A DNA stretch of 64,000 bases from positions 83,492 through 147,491 of the forward strand of contig NZ_AUIB01000004.1 of the NCBI RefSeq assembly GCF_000423485.1. Direction: 5' to 3'. The translations under genes and the position numbers were made by a program. The notes beneath the pieces are model-generated. The model saw nothing but the letters and a program-made list of their open reading frames with translations, searched no databases and had not been told where the DNA came from. The stretch's first letter is position 1; every line of letters begins with the position of its first letter. Positions 35,122 to 43,657 of this stretch are shown piece by piece. The DNA comes from Propionimicrobium lymphophilum DSM 4903 (lineage in GTDB: Bacteria > Actinomycetota > Actinomycetes > Propionibacteriales > Propionibacteriaceae).

Positions 35122-38100
35122 ATGACTAAAAACATCGAGCCTACAAAGGCCGAAAAGTCGCGTAGTTTCCGGAAGAAGTTGCTGGCAGGCCTGTCTGCAG
35201 TAGCAATGGTGACGACATTCGTCCCCTCGCTAGCTGCTGGCACTGCTCACGCGGCTCCCGGAGATGCTGCTGTTGCGGCAGCGGGTAGTTGCCCCACTTA
35301 CATTGGCGACACTGCTATTGAGGGCAAGCCAGGAGAAGCCACTGAAGGAAACAAGCCTGAGATTGCTCTCAAGGCTGACAACATCATCGAGGCAGACGCC
35401 TTTAAATCCGGTTATATCAATAGTTCAACCGACGCTACGAACGCATATGCGACTCTTAGTGGTCGAGCGTTCTATGCAGGCATTGGTACCCCTGCTACCA
35501 CTTCGAATGGTGCCACTCCTGTTCCGGACGGAACAAAGGTTTATTTGCAGTGGCGTGATACCGATGGTGCTGCATCCCCCATCTTCGTAACAACTGTCAA
35601 GTCTTTGGACCAGTCTGACGGCAGCCAGATTGGTCCTGGAGCTTACGCTTTTGACCTCCGCACTCCAATTATCCGTGATGGCAAAAAGCTGACGGACGAT
35701 AAAAATAACCCCGTATACGGCTGGGAAGACAACGCCGGCAAGGTTCACCTGTTCCAGGCTAATGGTGGCCAACAGTACCGACTGTGGATTAACAGCTTTA
35801 ATAACGAAGCTGGCAACACCGTAAGTATGGTTCGCCAGGCTGGGGGTTACTTCCCTGGCTCGTTCGTCTCGTCTTCTACGGGTAACAACATTGGCCAGTT
35901 CCCGCTGCTTGGTACTAACATGCAGCGCACTGCGGTCTTCATGTACACAATTCCTGGCGACTACATGACTCGCCCTAAGGCCGAGTGGATCCACGACGAT
36001 AAGGGTGCTCTCGAAAATGCTGCAGTTACCACCGAGGTTACCGATACCGTATCCGGCCTGATCTGGCTCGAGTCGGGCGCTGGTGACCGTGCCAACTCGG
36101 CTACCGGACCTAACTACAATTCCAGCAAAGATGGAGTTGCCAAGGGTTACACGGTTGTTCTTTCTAAGCTAACTAGTGAGGGTAAGGCAGCACTAAGCGA
36201 AGCTAAGCAAGCTGCTCAGACTCTAAACGGTGAAGAAAAGGCTGTAAAGGATGTTTTGACCGAGCACCCTGAATACATTGCCTACACGTACACTGCGACC
36301 ACTAATAACGAAGGACGCTACACTATTCGTCTTCCGAAGGATGCCATGACGGTTGCAGACGACATGTACATGTTCGTCCAAGACCCCACAGGCAGGGTGG
36401 TTCCGAACTATTCTTCTTTCATGCGCCCGATGTACAACGGTGCAGATTCCAACAAGTCCTGGACTCCCCAGACTGTTCCGGCTAAGAACCCAGGTTGGCG
36501 TAACTGGTACAACGTTAACTTTGCAGTAATCAACAGCGTTGATGTTGAACTGGACATCACTAACTTTGATGCTCAGGACAACTTTGCTCAGCCTGGCCAG
36601 ACTGCTGAGTTGAAGCTGACCGGTAAAGAGTTGTCTCCCCTTCCGAATAAGATTGTTTGGAAGGATTCCAATGGCAAGATCGTTCAGGTTACTGAAGGCT
36701 TGACGAAACTGAGCGATGCCAGCAAGGCGAACTTCCAGGTGCCTGAGAACGCTAAAGACGGAGAGGTTTACACCGCTACGCTGATGGCTGCGGATAACGA
36801 ACTCTCTGCTGACTCTTTCATCGTTCGTACGCTCAATGCGAAGTACGATGCAATCGAGGTTAAGAAGGGCAGCACTAAGGCAACCGAAAAGCCTTACGCA
36901 ACCAGGGGAGCCAAGGGTCTTAACAAGATCTCTGATGGCAAATTTGGTTTCCCCGCGGATGCAACTTTCAAGCTAGGTAAAGGCGCTAAGGACTGGGCAT
37001 CTATTGGTGCCGATGGTGTAGTGACCGTAAAGCCCGGTGCAGATGTTAACCCCTGTGCTTACCGCATTCCGGTTGAGGTCAGTATGACCGATCCGCTAAA
37101 CGATAAGCAGAAGCTCACTGTTAAGACTTGGGTTCCGGTTAAGGTTCTGCCTTCTGACGCCGACACCTACGAGCCGGCTTACGTCCAGGACTCCAAGGTT
37201 GAGGCTGGCAAGGAAATCGTCATTGCCAAGCCGACCTTCGATAACACCTCCACTCCTGATAAGGAGACTGCTGAGGCTCCTGAGGGCACCAAGTTCGAAC
37301 TCGGTGGCAAAGCACCGTTCCAGACCGTAGAGGTTTGCGCCGAAGATGGTTCCATCAAGGTAGCTCCGACCGCCAAAACCAAGCCCGGTAAGTACGAGAT
37401 CCCCGTAAAGATCACCTACCCTGAGGGCTCTTCTGAGGTCGTTAACGTTCCGGTTGAGGTTCTCACTAACGACAACGACGGCGACAACGTCCCGAACGGC
37501 GAGGACAAGTGCCCCGACCTTGCTGGTCCGGCCTCCAACAATGGCTGCCCGGCATGGGGCAACGGAAAGGGTACTCCTGGTTCTGACGTCAAACTGGACA
37601 AGAACCCGGCTAACGGCGAGCTTCCTGGCACCGTAAAGTGCGAAGCTTCCGCTGGCACCTGCACTATTAACCCTGACGGCACTATTACCGTCAAGGTCCC
37701 CGCGGATGCTCAGCCTGGCACCAAGATCACCGTTACCGTCAAGGACGGCGACAAGACTCTCGACACCTCCGATGTCGAAGTTGTTGAGACTGACAACAAG
37801 GACGACGATGGCGACGGCGTTCATAACGACAAGGACCGCTGTCAGAACATCGCTGGCCCAGCTTCCAACAATGGTTGCCCGGCTTGGAATGACGGAACAG
37901 GTACCCCTGGTAAGGACGTCACTCTGACCAAGGATCCGGCTAACGGCAAGCTCCCTGAAACTGTTAAGTGCACCACCGATCACGGTGACATCTGCAGCTT
38001 TGACGGCGAGGGCAACCTTGTAGTTAAGGTTCCTGCCGATGCGAACGATGGCGAAAAGATCATCGTTAGGGTAACCGATGGTGATGAGCTTCTGGATGTC

Positions 38101-39504
38101 TCTAAGGTCACCGTGTCTGATCCAGACGATGACAACGACGGCGTTCCGAACTCCAAGGACGAATGTGAAAACACTCCTGCTAACACTACGGTTGATGAAA
38201 AGGGCTGCCCGATCTATCAACCCGGTTACGGAGATCCCGTTGTAGTTGCTCCTGGCGAGTCTAAGACTGCCACCCCGGTTTACGCTGGCGGCCAGAAGGC
38301 TCCGGAAGGCACCAAGTACCTGATCAAGGACGGCTGGAAGGCCCCCGAAGGCTGGACTGTGACTGTCGATCCTGAGACCGGTGTTGTCACCGCTAAGGCT
38401 CCTGAGAAGGGCGACCTGAACGCTGACACCGCTGAGGAAATCAAGGTTCCTGTTGTAGTCACCTACCCCGACGGCGCAACTGCCAACGAGGCTGAGGCTA
38501 TCTTCCAGCTCGATTCCGACAACGACGGCACCCCCGACGTTAAGGATGATGACGACGACAACGACGGCGTCAAGGACGAGGATGAGAAGAAGGACGGCAC
38601 CAACCCGAAGAATCCCGACACCGACAATGACGGAGTCAACGACGGTGACGAGAAGAAGGACGGCACTGATCCTAAGAACCCTGACACCGACAATGACGGC
38701 GTCTCTGATGGTCGTGAGAAGGACCTTGGTACCGATCCTAAGAATGACGACACTGATGGTGATGGTCTGAAGGACGGTGAAGAGGCTGGTACCGATATTG
38801 ATGACAAAGGGAATGCCGACAAGAATGATGACGGCAGTCCGAAGGTCAATAAGGACAACGCCACCAATACCGATCCTAAGAAGGCTGACACTGATGGTGA
38901 CGGCATCTCCGACGGTCGCGAAAAGAACATCGGCACCGACCCCAACAAGGGTGACACCGATGGCGACGGTCTGAATGATGGCCAGGAGGCTGGCACCGAC
39001 GTCGACGAGAACGGTAATGCCGTTAAGGACGACAAGGGTAACCCGAAGGTCAACAAGGACGGCGCTACCGGCACCGACCCGCTGAAGGCCGATACCGACA
39101 AAGACGGCATCAACGATGGCGACGAGGTCAACGGCACCAAGAACCCGTTCAAGAACGACAAGTTCGATCCGAACGGCAAGCCCGGCAATACCGATCCGCT
39201 GAATCCGGACACTGACGGCGACGGCCTGACTGACGGTGACGAGGTCACTGGCGCCAAGAATGGCGGCAAGCCTACCAACCCGAACGTGGCTGACACCGAT
39301 GGTGACGGAATCAACGACGGTGACGAGATTGCCAATGGCACCGACCCGCTTGATCCGAACGACCCGGGCAAGAAGGTTAAGAAGTCCAAGAAGAAGGCAA
39401 AGGCTGGTCTGCCGACCACCGGCGCCGACGCACTGCCTATCGCAGCGCTTGGTCTGATTGCCGCTGGTGCTGGCGCTTACGCGATCCGTCGTCGCAAGCA
39501 CTAA
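35122..39504 (+). CDS. Large LPXTG surface protein with Rib-type and thrombospondin type 3-like repeats
   Basis: A 1460-residue wall-anchored surface protein, probably an adhesin. A long signal peptide (about residues 1-46) has a Ser-Phe-Arg-Lys-Lys start. An N-terminal region of about 430 residues with Ig/SpaA-like character follows. Rib/alpha-like domains with TYPEGSSEVVNVPVEV and a TYPDGAT motif come next. Cys-paired TSP3-like units occur twice (NDNDGDNVPNGEDKCPD type). About 300 residues of D-x-D-x-D-G calcium-binding repeats lead to LPTTG near 1430, a hydrophobic stretch and RRRKH. ATG 35122 is supported by GGAGAAG. Ca2+ likely stiffens the stalk (known for TSP3 repeats). Confidence 0.9.
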   Translation: MTKNIEPTKAEKSRSFRKKLLAGLSAVAMVTTFVPSLAAGTAHAAPGDAAVAAAGSCPTYIGDTAIEGKPGEATEGNKPEIALKADNIIEADAFKSGYINSSTDATNAYATLSGRAFYAGIGTPATTSNGATPVPDGTKVYLQWRDTDGAASPIFVTTVKSLDQSDGSQIGPGAYAFDLRTPIIRDGKKLTDDKNNPVYGWEDNAGKVHLFQANGGQQYRLWINSFNNEAGNTVSMVRQAGGYFPGSFVSSSTGNNIGQFPLLGTNMQRTAVFMYTIPGDYMTRPKAEWIHDDKGALENAAVTTEVTDTVSGLIWLESGAGDRANSATGPNYNSSKDGVAKGYTVVLSKLTSEGKAALSEAKQAAQTLNGEEKAVKDVLTEHPEYIAYTYTATTNNEGRYTIRLPKDAMTVADDMYMFVQDPTGRVVPNYSSFMRPMYNGADSNKSWTPQTVPAKNPGWRNWYNVNFAVINSVDVELDITNFDAQDNFAQPGQTAELKLTGKELSPLPNKIVWKDSNGKIVQVTEGLTKLSDASKANFQVPENAKDGEVYTATLMAADNELSADSFIVRTLNAKYDAIEVKKGSTKATEKPYATRGAKGLNKISDGKFGFPADATFKLGKGAKDWASIGADGVVTVKPGADVNPCAYRIPVEVSMTDPLNDKQKLTVKTWVPVKVLPSDADTYEPAYVQDSKVEAGKEIVIAKPTFDNTSTPDKETAEAPEGTKFELGGKAPFQTVEVCAEDGSIKVAPTAKTKPGKYEIPVKITYPEGSSEVVNVPVEVLTNDNDGDNVPNGEDKCPDLAGPASNNGCPAWGNGKGTPGSDVKLDKNPANGELPGTVKCEASAGTCTINPDGTITVKVPADAQPGTKITVTVKDGDKTLDTSDVEVVETDNKDDDGDGVHNDKDRCQNIAGPASNNGCPAWNDGTGTPGKDVTLTKDPANGKLPETVKCTTDHGDICSFDGEGNLVVKVPADANDGEKIIVRVTDGDELLDVSKVTVSDPDDDNDGVPNSKDECENTPANTTVDEKGCPIYQPGYGDPVVVAPGESKTATPVYAGGQKAPEGTKYLIKDGWKAPEGWTVTVDPETGVVTAKAPEKGDLNADTAEEIKVPVVVTYPDGATANEAEAIFQLDSDNDGTPDVKDDDDDNDGVKDEDEKKDGTNPKNPDTDNDGVNDGDEKKDGTDPKNPDTDNDGVSDGREKDLGTDPKNDDTDGDGLKDGEEAGTDIDDKGNADKNDDGSPKVNKDNATNTDPKKADTDGDGISDGREKNIGTDPNKGDTDGDGLNDGQEAGTDVDENGNAVKDDKGNPKVNKDGATGTDPLKADTDKDGINDGDEVNGTKNPFKNDKFDPNGKPGNTDPLNPDTDGDGLTDGDEVTGAKNGGKPTNPNVADTDGDGINDGDEIANGTDPLDPNDPGKKVKKSKKKAKAGLPTTGADALPIAALGLIAAGAGAYAIRRRKH

Positions 39505-39521
39505 TAGCTGCTAGCTAAATA

Positions 39522-39563
39522 AAGAAGTTTGGGCCGTCCCACTTGGGGCGGCCCAAACTTCTT
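39522..39563. terminator. Strong hairpin after the adhesin gene
   Basis: A 19-bp stem (39522-39540 with 39545-39563, one T-G pair) around ACTT, with AAGAAG/CTTCTT ends. It follows the adhesin stop by about 17 nt and isolates it from the cobalamin riboswitch. Confidence 0.85.
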
Positions 39564-39637
39564 GTTTGGAAACAACTGGCCGTAATAAGGCGTGATTCAT
39601 TGCTAAAACTGTTAAGTAGTGTAAGAATATCTATTTG

Positions 39638-39780
39638 TTAGGCAATCCAGACTTGCCTAATAGCCGGTACAGGGAATTTGGTGAGAACCCAAAACTGACG
39701 CGCAACGGTAAGACGTAAGTCGAGTCCGACCTCTAACCGGCAGGTATCATTAGCCGCGCGAACCGGTCCGACCGAAAGTA
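39638..39780 (+). promoter_or_regulatory. Cobalamin riboswitch 1
   Basis: The conserved cobalamin-aptamer core is visible: GGTACAGGGAATTTGGTGAG, then AACCCAAAACTGACGCGCAACGG (here given as two parts of the aptamer), and GAGTCCGACC near 39722. AGCCGGT at 39662 pairs with ACCGGC at 39736. A 7-bp stem precedes it (TTAGGCA at 39638 with TGCCTAA at 39654). The gene start is only 45 nt past the core, and the region up to the ATG can fold (CCGGTCCGACCGG-like), so translational control is likely. It governs a FecCD-type ABC operon, which supports cobalamin uptake. Confidence 0.92.
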
Positions 39781-39785
39781 ACCGA

Positions 39786-40850
39786 ATGCAGGAAAGTGCT
39801 ACCGCCAAGGGGAGCACAATCCTGAGGCGGAGAAAAAATAAACGCAAGCGCAATGTGCGTCTTGTAATTCTGCTGCTCTTGATGGTCCTCACCCCGCTTC
39901 TTTCCATAGTTTTCGGGTCAGCAAACGTGAGCATCCCAGACATCGTTGGTGTCACACTCGATCATCTTGGTTTCAACGTCGATAAAACCTGGACGCCAGC
40001 CATCGACGCGATCATCTGGCAGAATCGTGTCCCAAGAATCATTGCTGGGCTGGCTGTCGGCGCGATTCTGGGCGTTGCGGGTGTCGTTCTGCAGGCGTTG
40101 GTGCGTAACCCGCTGGCGGAGCCTTACGTGCTCGGCGTTTCTAGCGGTGCATCGACTGGCGCGGCGCTCTCGATTATCGTGCTCGGTGCGTCCAACTACA
40201 TGGTCACGGGCAGCATGGCTTTCGCGGGAGCACTCATAGCTACGCTGATGGTGATGGCAGTCGCCGGTCAAGGCTCGACGCCACTGCAGCTTATACTCGC
40301 AGGCCTTGCAGCTGGCTTCGGTTTTCAGGCAGTAACGAACCTGCTCATATTTTCTTCTGGCAGCCCCGAAACATCGCAGGCCGTTATGTTCTGGATGCTT
40401 GGGTCGTTGGCTCGCGCACAGTGGCCGCAACTCCCGCTGTTAGTGATCGTTGCCGTGGTTTTCACGGCTGTGATGTTCTTCTGCGGCCCGATCCTCGACG
40501 CTCTGGCGAGCGGAGACAGAACGGCCGAGTCGGTGGGAGTGAATGCATCGAGGATGCGGGTCGTCATGCTGATTATCGTTTCGGCTTCAGTGGCAATAGC
40601 AGTGGCGGCGGCAGGCGGAATTGGCTTTGTTGGGCTGATCGTGCCGCACGTCATTCGATCATTCATCGGATATTCACATCGCTTCCTAGTGCTCGGATCA
40701 GCACTCGCTTCATCGCTGTTCCTGGTTTGGATGGATGCAATCGCCCGCGTCGCATTTGCTCCTGCAGAGCTACCGATCGGGGTAATCACAGGTTTAATTG
40801 GTGCGCCTTGTTTAGTAGTCCTCATTAAGAGGCAACGGCGTGCAAGTTAA
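39786..40850 (+). CDS. btuC: BtuC-like ABC transporter permease (FecCD family)
   Basis: Membrane permease for cobalamin, inferred from the riboswitch directly upstream; the FecCD family also moves siderophores and heme. Length 354 residues, about ten helices, with a basic N-terminus (LRRRKNKRKRN). Family signatures are RVPRIIAGLAVGAILGVAG and NPLAEPYVLGVSSGAS, and GGIGFVGLIVPHVIRSFIG contacts the ATPase. The binding protein gene starts 13 nt after its stop. A paralogue lies at 57008-58060. Confidence 0.88.
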   Translation: MQESATAKGSTILRRRKNKRKRNVRLVILLLLMVLTPLLSIVFGSANVSIPDIVGVTLDHLGFNVDKTWTPAIDAIIWQNRVPRIIAGLAVGAILGVAGVVLQALVRNPLAEPYVLGVSSGASTGAALSIIVLGASNYMVTGSMAFAGALIATLMVMAVAGQGSTPLQLILAGLAAGFGFQAVTNLLIFSSGSPETSQAVMFWMLGSLARAQWPQLPLLVIVAVVFTAVMFFCGPILDALASGDRTAESVGVNASRMRVVMLIIVSASVAIAVAAAGGIGFVGLIVPHVIRSFIGYSHRFLVLGSALASSLFLVWMDAIARVAFAPAELPIGVITGLIGAPCLVVLIKRQRRAS

Positions 40851-40863
40851 GAAAGGAAAAAGA

Positions 40864-41859
40864 ATGAGGAAACAACTCATCGTCGGAGCGCTAGCGCTCG
40901 GTCTTGCTCTCACCGGATGTTCCGGTAACAATGCTGAAAGCGAGTCTTCAGCTCCGGCATCGTCCGCCGCGCAGGCAGGATTCCCTGCCAAGATTCAAAG
41001 CTGCAACGAGACTTTGGAATTCGAGAAGGCTCCGGAGCGCATTCTGTTGCTCTCTGAAACCGACTTCTCAATCCTCTACGACCTAGGCCTGGCCGACAAA
41101 GTAGTCGCCAAGTCCGGTAACCGCCGCATCGACGAGAGCTACCCCGAAATGAACAAGGCTCTCGACGCCATCCCGCAACTTGAGGCCGGCGACACCGGCA
41201 CCGGCGGCGCAAAAGTGTCCACCGAGGCCGCGCTGTCTGTAAACCCCGACGTCGTCTTCGGTTATGACGAGGGCGCCGACCGCGAAAAGCTGAAGGCCTC
41301 CGGTGTTCCGCTATACTCGCCCGACGCGATGTGCCCGAACTGGACCACCGACCACGCTTCCTACGACCTCGTCTACAACGAGATCGACAAGATCGCCACC
41401 ATGTTCGGCGTTCAGGACAAGGCCAAAGAAGTTAAGGACAAGGTTGCCAAGCGCCTCGAGGATGTCAAGAAGGCAGCTCCTTCCGGCAGCAAGGCCAATG
41501 CCGCAGCGCTGTTCGTGATGCCGGGATCCACCGAGTTCTACACCTACGGAACCAGCTCCATGGTTCAGCCGATCTTCGAAGCCAATGGCCTGAAGAACGT
41601 CTACGACGACTCCAAGGAGCGCGTATTCGACGCATCCATGGAATCCCTTCTCGAGAAGGACCCCGAGTGGATCGTGCTGATGGCCGACTCCTCCACGCCG
41701 GAGGAAGCCAAGGCGATCCTCAAGGGTTACGCCGGTGCTGACGGCCTGCAGGCTGTGAAGAATGACAAGATCGTCTACCTGCCGTTCGTCCTCACCGACC
41801 CGCCGACAACCCTGTCTGTTGACGGCGCCGTCAAGCTCGGAGAGCTGCTGAAGAAGTAA
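40864..41859 (+). CDS. btuF: Cobalamin-type ABC substrate-binding lipoprotein (BtuF-like)
   Basis: Lipid-anchored extracellular binding protein. The lipobox is LALTGC at Cys18. Two globular lobes joined by a long helix are expected from the pattern KAPERILLLSETDFSILYDLG (N lobe) and the ATMFGVQDKAKEV helix. ATG 40864 follows GAAAGGAAAAAG. Length 331 residues. It is similar along its length to the protein at 55992-56975 (both share SPDxxCPN and TDPPxTLSVDGAV), so the two are paralogues. Confidence 0.87.
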   Translation: MRKQLIVGALALGLALTGCSGNNAESESSAPASSAAQAGFPAKIQSCNETLEFEKAPERILLLSETDFSILYDLGLADKVVAKSGNRRIDESYPEMNKALDAIPQLEAGDTGTGGAKVSTEAALSVNPDVVFGYDEGADREKLKASGVPLYSPDAMCPNWTTDHASYDLVYNEIDKIATMFGVQDKAKEVKDKVAKRLEDVKKAAPSGSKANAAALFVMPGSTEFYTYGTSSMVQPIFEANGLKNVYDDSKERVFDASMESLLEKDPEWIVLMADSSTPEEAKAILKGYAGADGLQAVKNDKIVYLPFVLTDPPTTLSVDGAVKLGELLKK

Positions 41860-42617
41860 TGATTACTGTCAACCGCCTCTCCGTCAGCCGTGGAAAACGT
41901 CGGATTATCTCCGACGTTAGCTTTAGCGTGTCTGACGGCGAGGTGGTTGGCGTAGTCGGCGTCAACGGGTGCGGAAAATCTACCCTTCTGATGGCGCTAC
42001 ACAATGCTCTGAAGCCAGACACTGGTGAAGTGCTGGTGGACGGCAAAAACATTGCCGAGCTGAGTAGGCGAGAAATCGCCAAACAAATAGCCGTGGTGGC
42101 TCAGGAACGCGATGCGGTTTTGCCGCTGACAGTTCGCGACGCCGTCGGCCTCGGCAGGCTGGCTAGCCGGCATCTGATTGGATACGGCGACGACGCCGAC
42201 CAGAGCCTCGTCGACGAAGCGATGGCTCGTGTCGAACTTACAGACCTAGCCGATCGGCTAGTCACAAATCTTTCCGGCGGTGAGCGTCAGCGGGTGATGA
42301 TCGCCCGCGCGATCGCCCAGCAGTCCTCGCACCTGCTGATGGACGAACCGACCAACCACCTAGATCTGCGGCATCAATTCGCGCTCCTAGACCTGATCTC
42401 GGAGCTCGGGCGGACTACGGTAATTGTGCTTCACGATCTAAACCTGGCGGCTCGGTGCTGCGGCCAGATAATCCTCCTCGATGGCGGTAAGGTTGCTGCC
42501 AGAGGAACTCCCACTCAAGTTTTCACCCCCCAAATTTTGGAGCCTATTTATGGGCTCAAGGTTCGCACGGTTGAATCCGGCAGCCGTGTGAACCTGCTAT
42601 TTGATAACCGCCCATAA
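41859..42617 (+). CDS. btuD: ABC transporter ATPase (BtuD-like)
   Basis: Cytoplasmic ATPase of the cobalamin importer. Walker A GVNGCGKST, signature LSGGERQRVMIARAI, Walker B HLLMDEPTNHLD, and the switch His in IVLHDLNLAARC. ATG overlaps the stop of the binding protein gene by one base (TAATG). Length 252 residues. Lactate dehydrogenase starts 14 nt downstream. Confidence 0.92.
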   Translation: MITVNRLSVSRGKRRIISDVSFSVSDGEVVGVVGVNGCGKSTLLMALHNALKPDTGEVLVDGKNIAELSRREIAKQIAVVAQERDAVLPLTVRDAVGLGRLASRHLIGYGDDADQSLVDEAMARVELTDLADRLVTNLSGGERQRVMIARAIAQQSSHLLMDEPTNHLDLRHQFALLDLISELGRTTVIVLHDLNLAARCCGQIILLDGGKVAARGTPTQVFTPQILEPIYGLKVRTVESGSRVNLLFDNRP

Positions 42618-42631
42618 GAGTGAGGAAAACG

Positions 42632-43600
42632 ATGATTTCAAACATTGACAGCCGTCGAGAAGGTTCAAAACTCTCTATTGTCGGTGCCGGTGCGGTCGGT
42701 TCGTCGCTGGCATACGCGGCGATGATCGAAGGCGTCGCCAGGCACATCGTTCTCGAGGACATCAACGGGCCTAAGGTTCACGCAGAAGCGCTCGACCTTA
42801 TCCACGGTGGCCAGTTCGTGCCCGAGGCGCTCATCGAAGGCTCCGATGACGTCGATTCAACCGCAGATTCGGACGTCGTCGTAATCACCGCTGGCGCAAA
42901 GCAGCAGCCTGGCCAGTCACGCCTAGACCTGGCGGGTTCGACGGTCAAGCTGATGCAGAACATCCTTCCCCCGCTGGTCGAGCGCTCCCCAGACGCCATC
43001 TTTCTGATGGTGACCAACCCCGTGGACGTCACCACCCAGGCCGCTTTGAAGATCTCTGGGCTGCCGCCGTCGAGGTTGTTCGGTTCAGGCACAGTGTTGG
43101 ACTCTTCCAGGCTTCGTCAGCTGATCGCCGAGACTTGTGCCGTCGCCACCGGCAACGTGCACGCATACATGTGTGGCGAGCACGGCGACTCCGAGACCCC
43201 GATGTGGAGCACCGCTAGTATCGGCGGCGTGCCCATCCTCGACTGGAAATTCGGCAACGGAAAGTGCTTCACCGGGGAGAAGCTCGACGAGATGTCGCAG
43301 CGGGTCGTGAACGCCGCCTACGAGGTCATTGAGGGCAAGGGCGCGACGAACTTCGCGATTGGTGTCAGCGCCTGCCGAATCATCAAGGCGATTCTTCGAG
43401 ACGAGCGTGCCGTCCTGCCCGTCTCCAGGATGCTAACCAACTGGCACGGCATTGGCGGTGTCTGCATGTCCGTCCCGACGATCGTTGGCGCCCGTGGCGC
43501 GGTCCGTCAACTGGAGCTTGAGGTCAGTGAATCCGAGCTTTCGCAGCTGAGGGCAAGCGCGGATCAGATTCGCGAGACCGCCACCAGCCTGGGCTACTAG
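42632..43600 (+). CDS. ldh: L-lactate dehydrogenase
   Basis: NAD-dependent interconversion of pyruvate and lactate. The NAD site is GAGAVG (18-23). The substrate-specificity residue is Gln91 with catalytic Arg97 in AGAKQQPGQSRLDL, the pattern for lactate and not malate dehydrogenase. The catalytic His184 lies in CGEHGDSE. Length 322 residues. GAGGA lies 5 nt before ATG 42632. It is close enough to the ABC ATPase gene to share its riboswitch-controlled transcript, and a bidirectional terminator follows. Confidence 0.94.
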   Translation: MISNIDSRREGSKLSIVGAGAVGSSLAYAAMIEGVARHIVLEDINGPKVHAEALDLIHGGQFVPEALIEGSDDVDSTADSDVVVITAGAKQQPGQSRLDLAGSTVKLMQNILPPLVERSPDAIFLMVTNPVDVTTQAALKISGLPPSRLFGSGTVLDSSRLRQLIAETCAVATGNVHAYMCGEHGDSETPMWSTASIGGVPILDWKFGNGKCFTGEKLDEMSQRVVNAAYEVIEGKGATNFAIGVSACRIIKAILRDERAVLPVSRMLTNWHGIGGVCMSVPTIVGARGAVRQLELEVSESELSQLRASADQIRETATSLGY

Positions 43601-43609
43601 CCACATGGG

Positions 43610-43657
43610 TCCTGGCGTAAAAATCGAACCGACTACGGATTATTTTTTACGCCAGGA
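43610..43657. terminator. Bidirectional terminator between convergent genes
   Basis: A 14-bp stem, TCCTGGCGTAAAAA at 43610-43623 with TTTTTACGCCAGGA ending at 43657, with a loop of about 20 nt. A and T tracts at the stem base suit either direction. The right arm overlaps the 3' end of the MprF-like gene. Confidence 0.85.

Noticed and set aside
35111-35125. ATG at 35111 as start of the adhesin or as a leader peptide
   Set aside because: It is in a different frame and ends after four codons (overlapping the true start). It is more likely just part of the GGAGAAG ribosome binding site.
38521-39370. Repetitive DNA that could be mistaken for a CRISPR array
   Set aside because: The repeats are coding and vary in length, and encode D-x-D-x-D-G motifs. 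There are no constant spacers and no cas genes.
37096-39501. An 800-codon open frame on the - strand opposite the adhesin repeats
   Set aside because: It is the antisense reading of the Asp/Gly-rich repeats. It has no start context, no domain and an odd composition; the + strand gene has a signal peptide, domains and an LPXTG signal.
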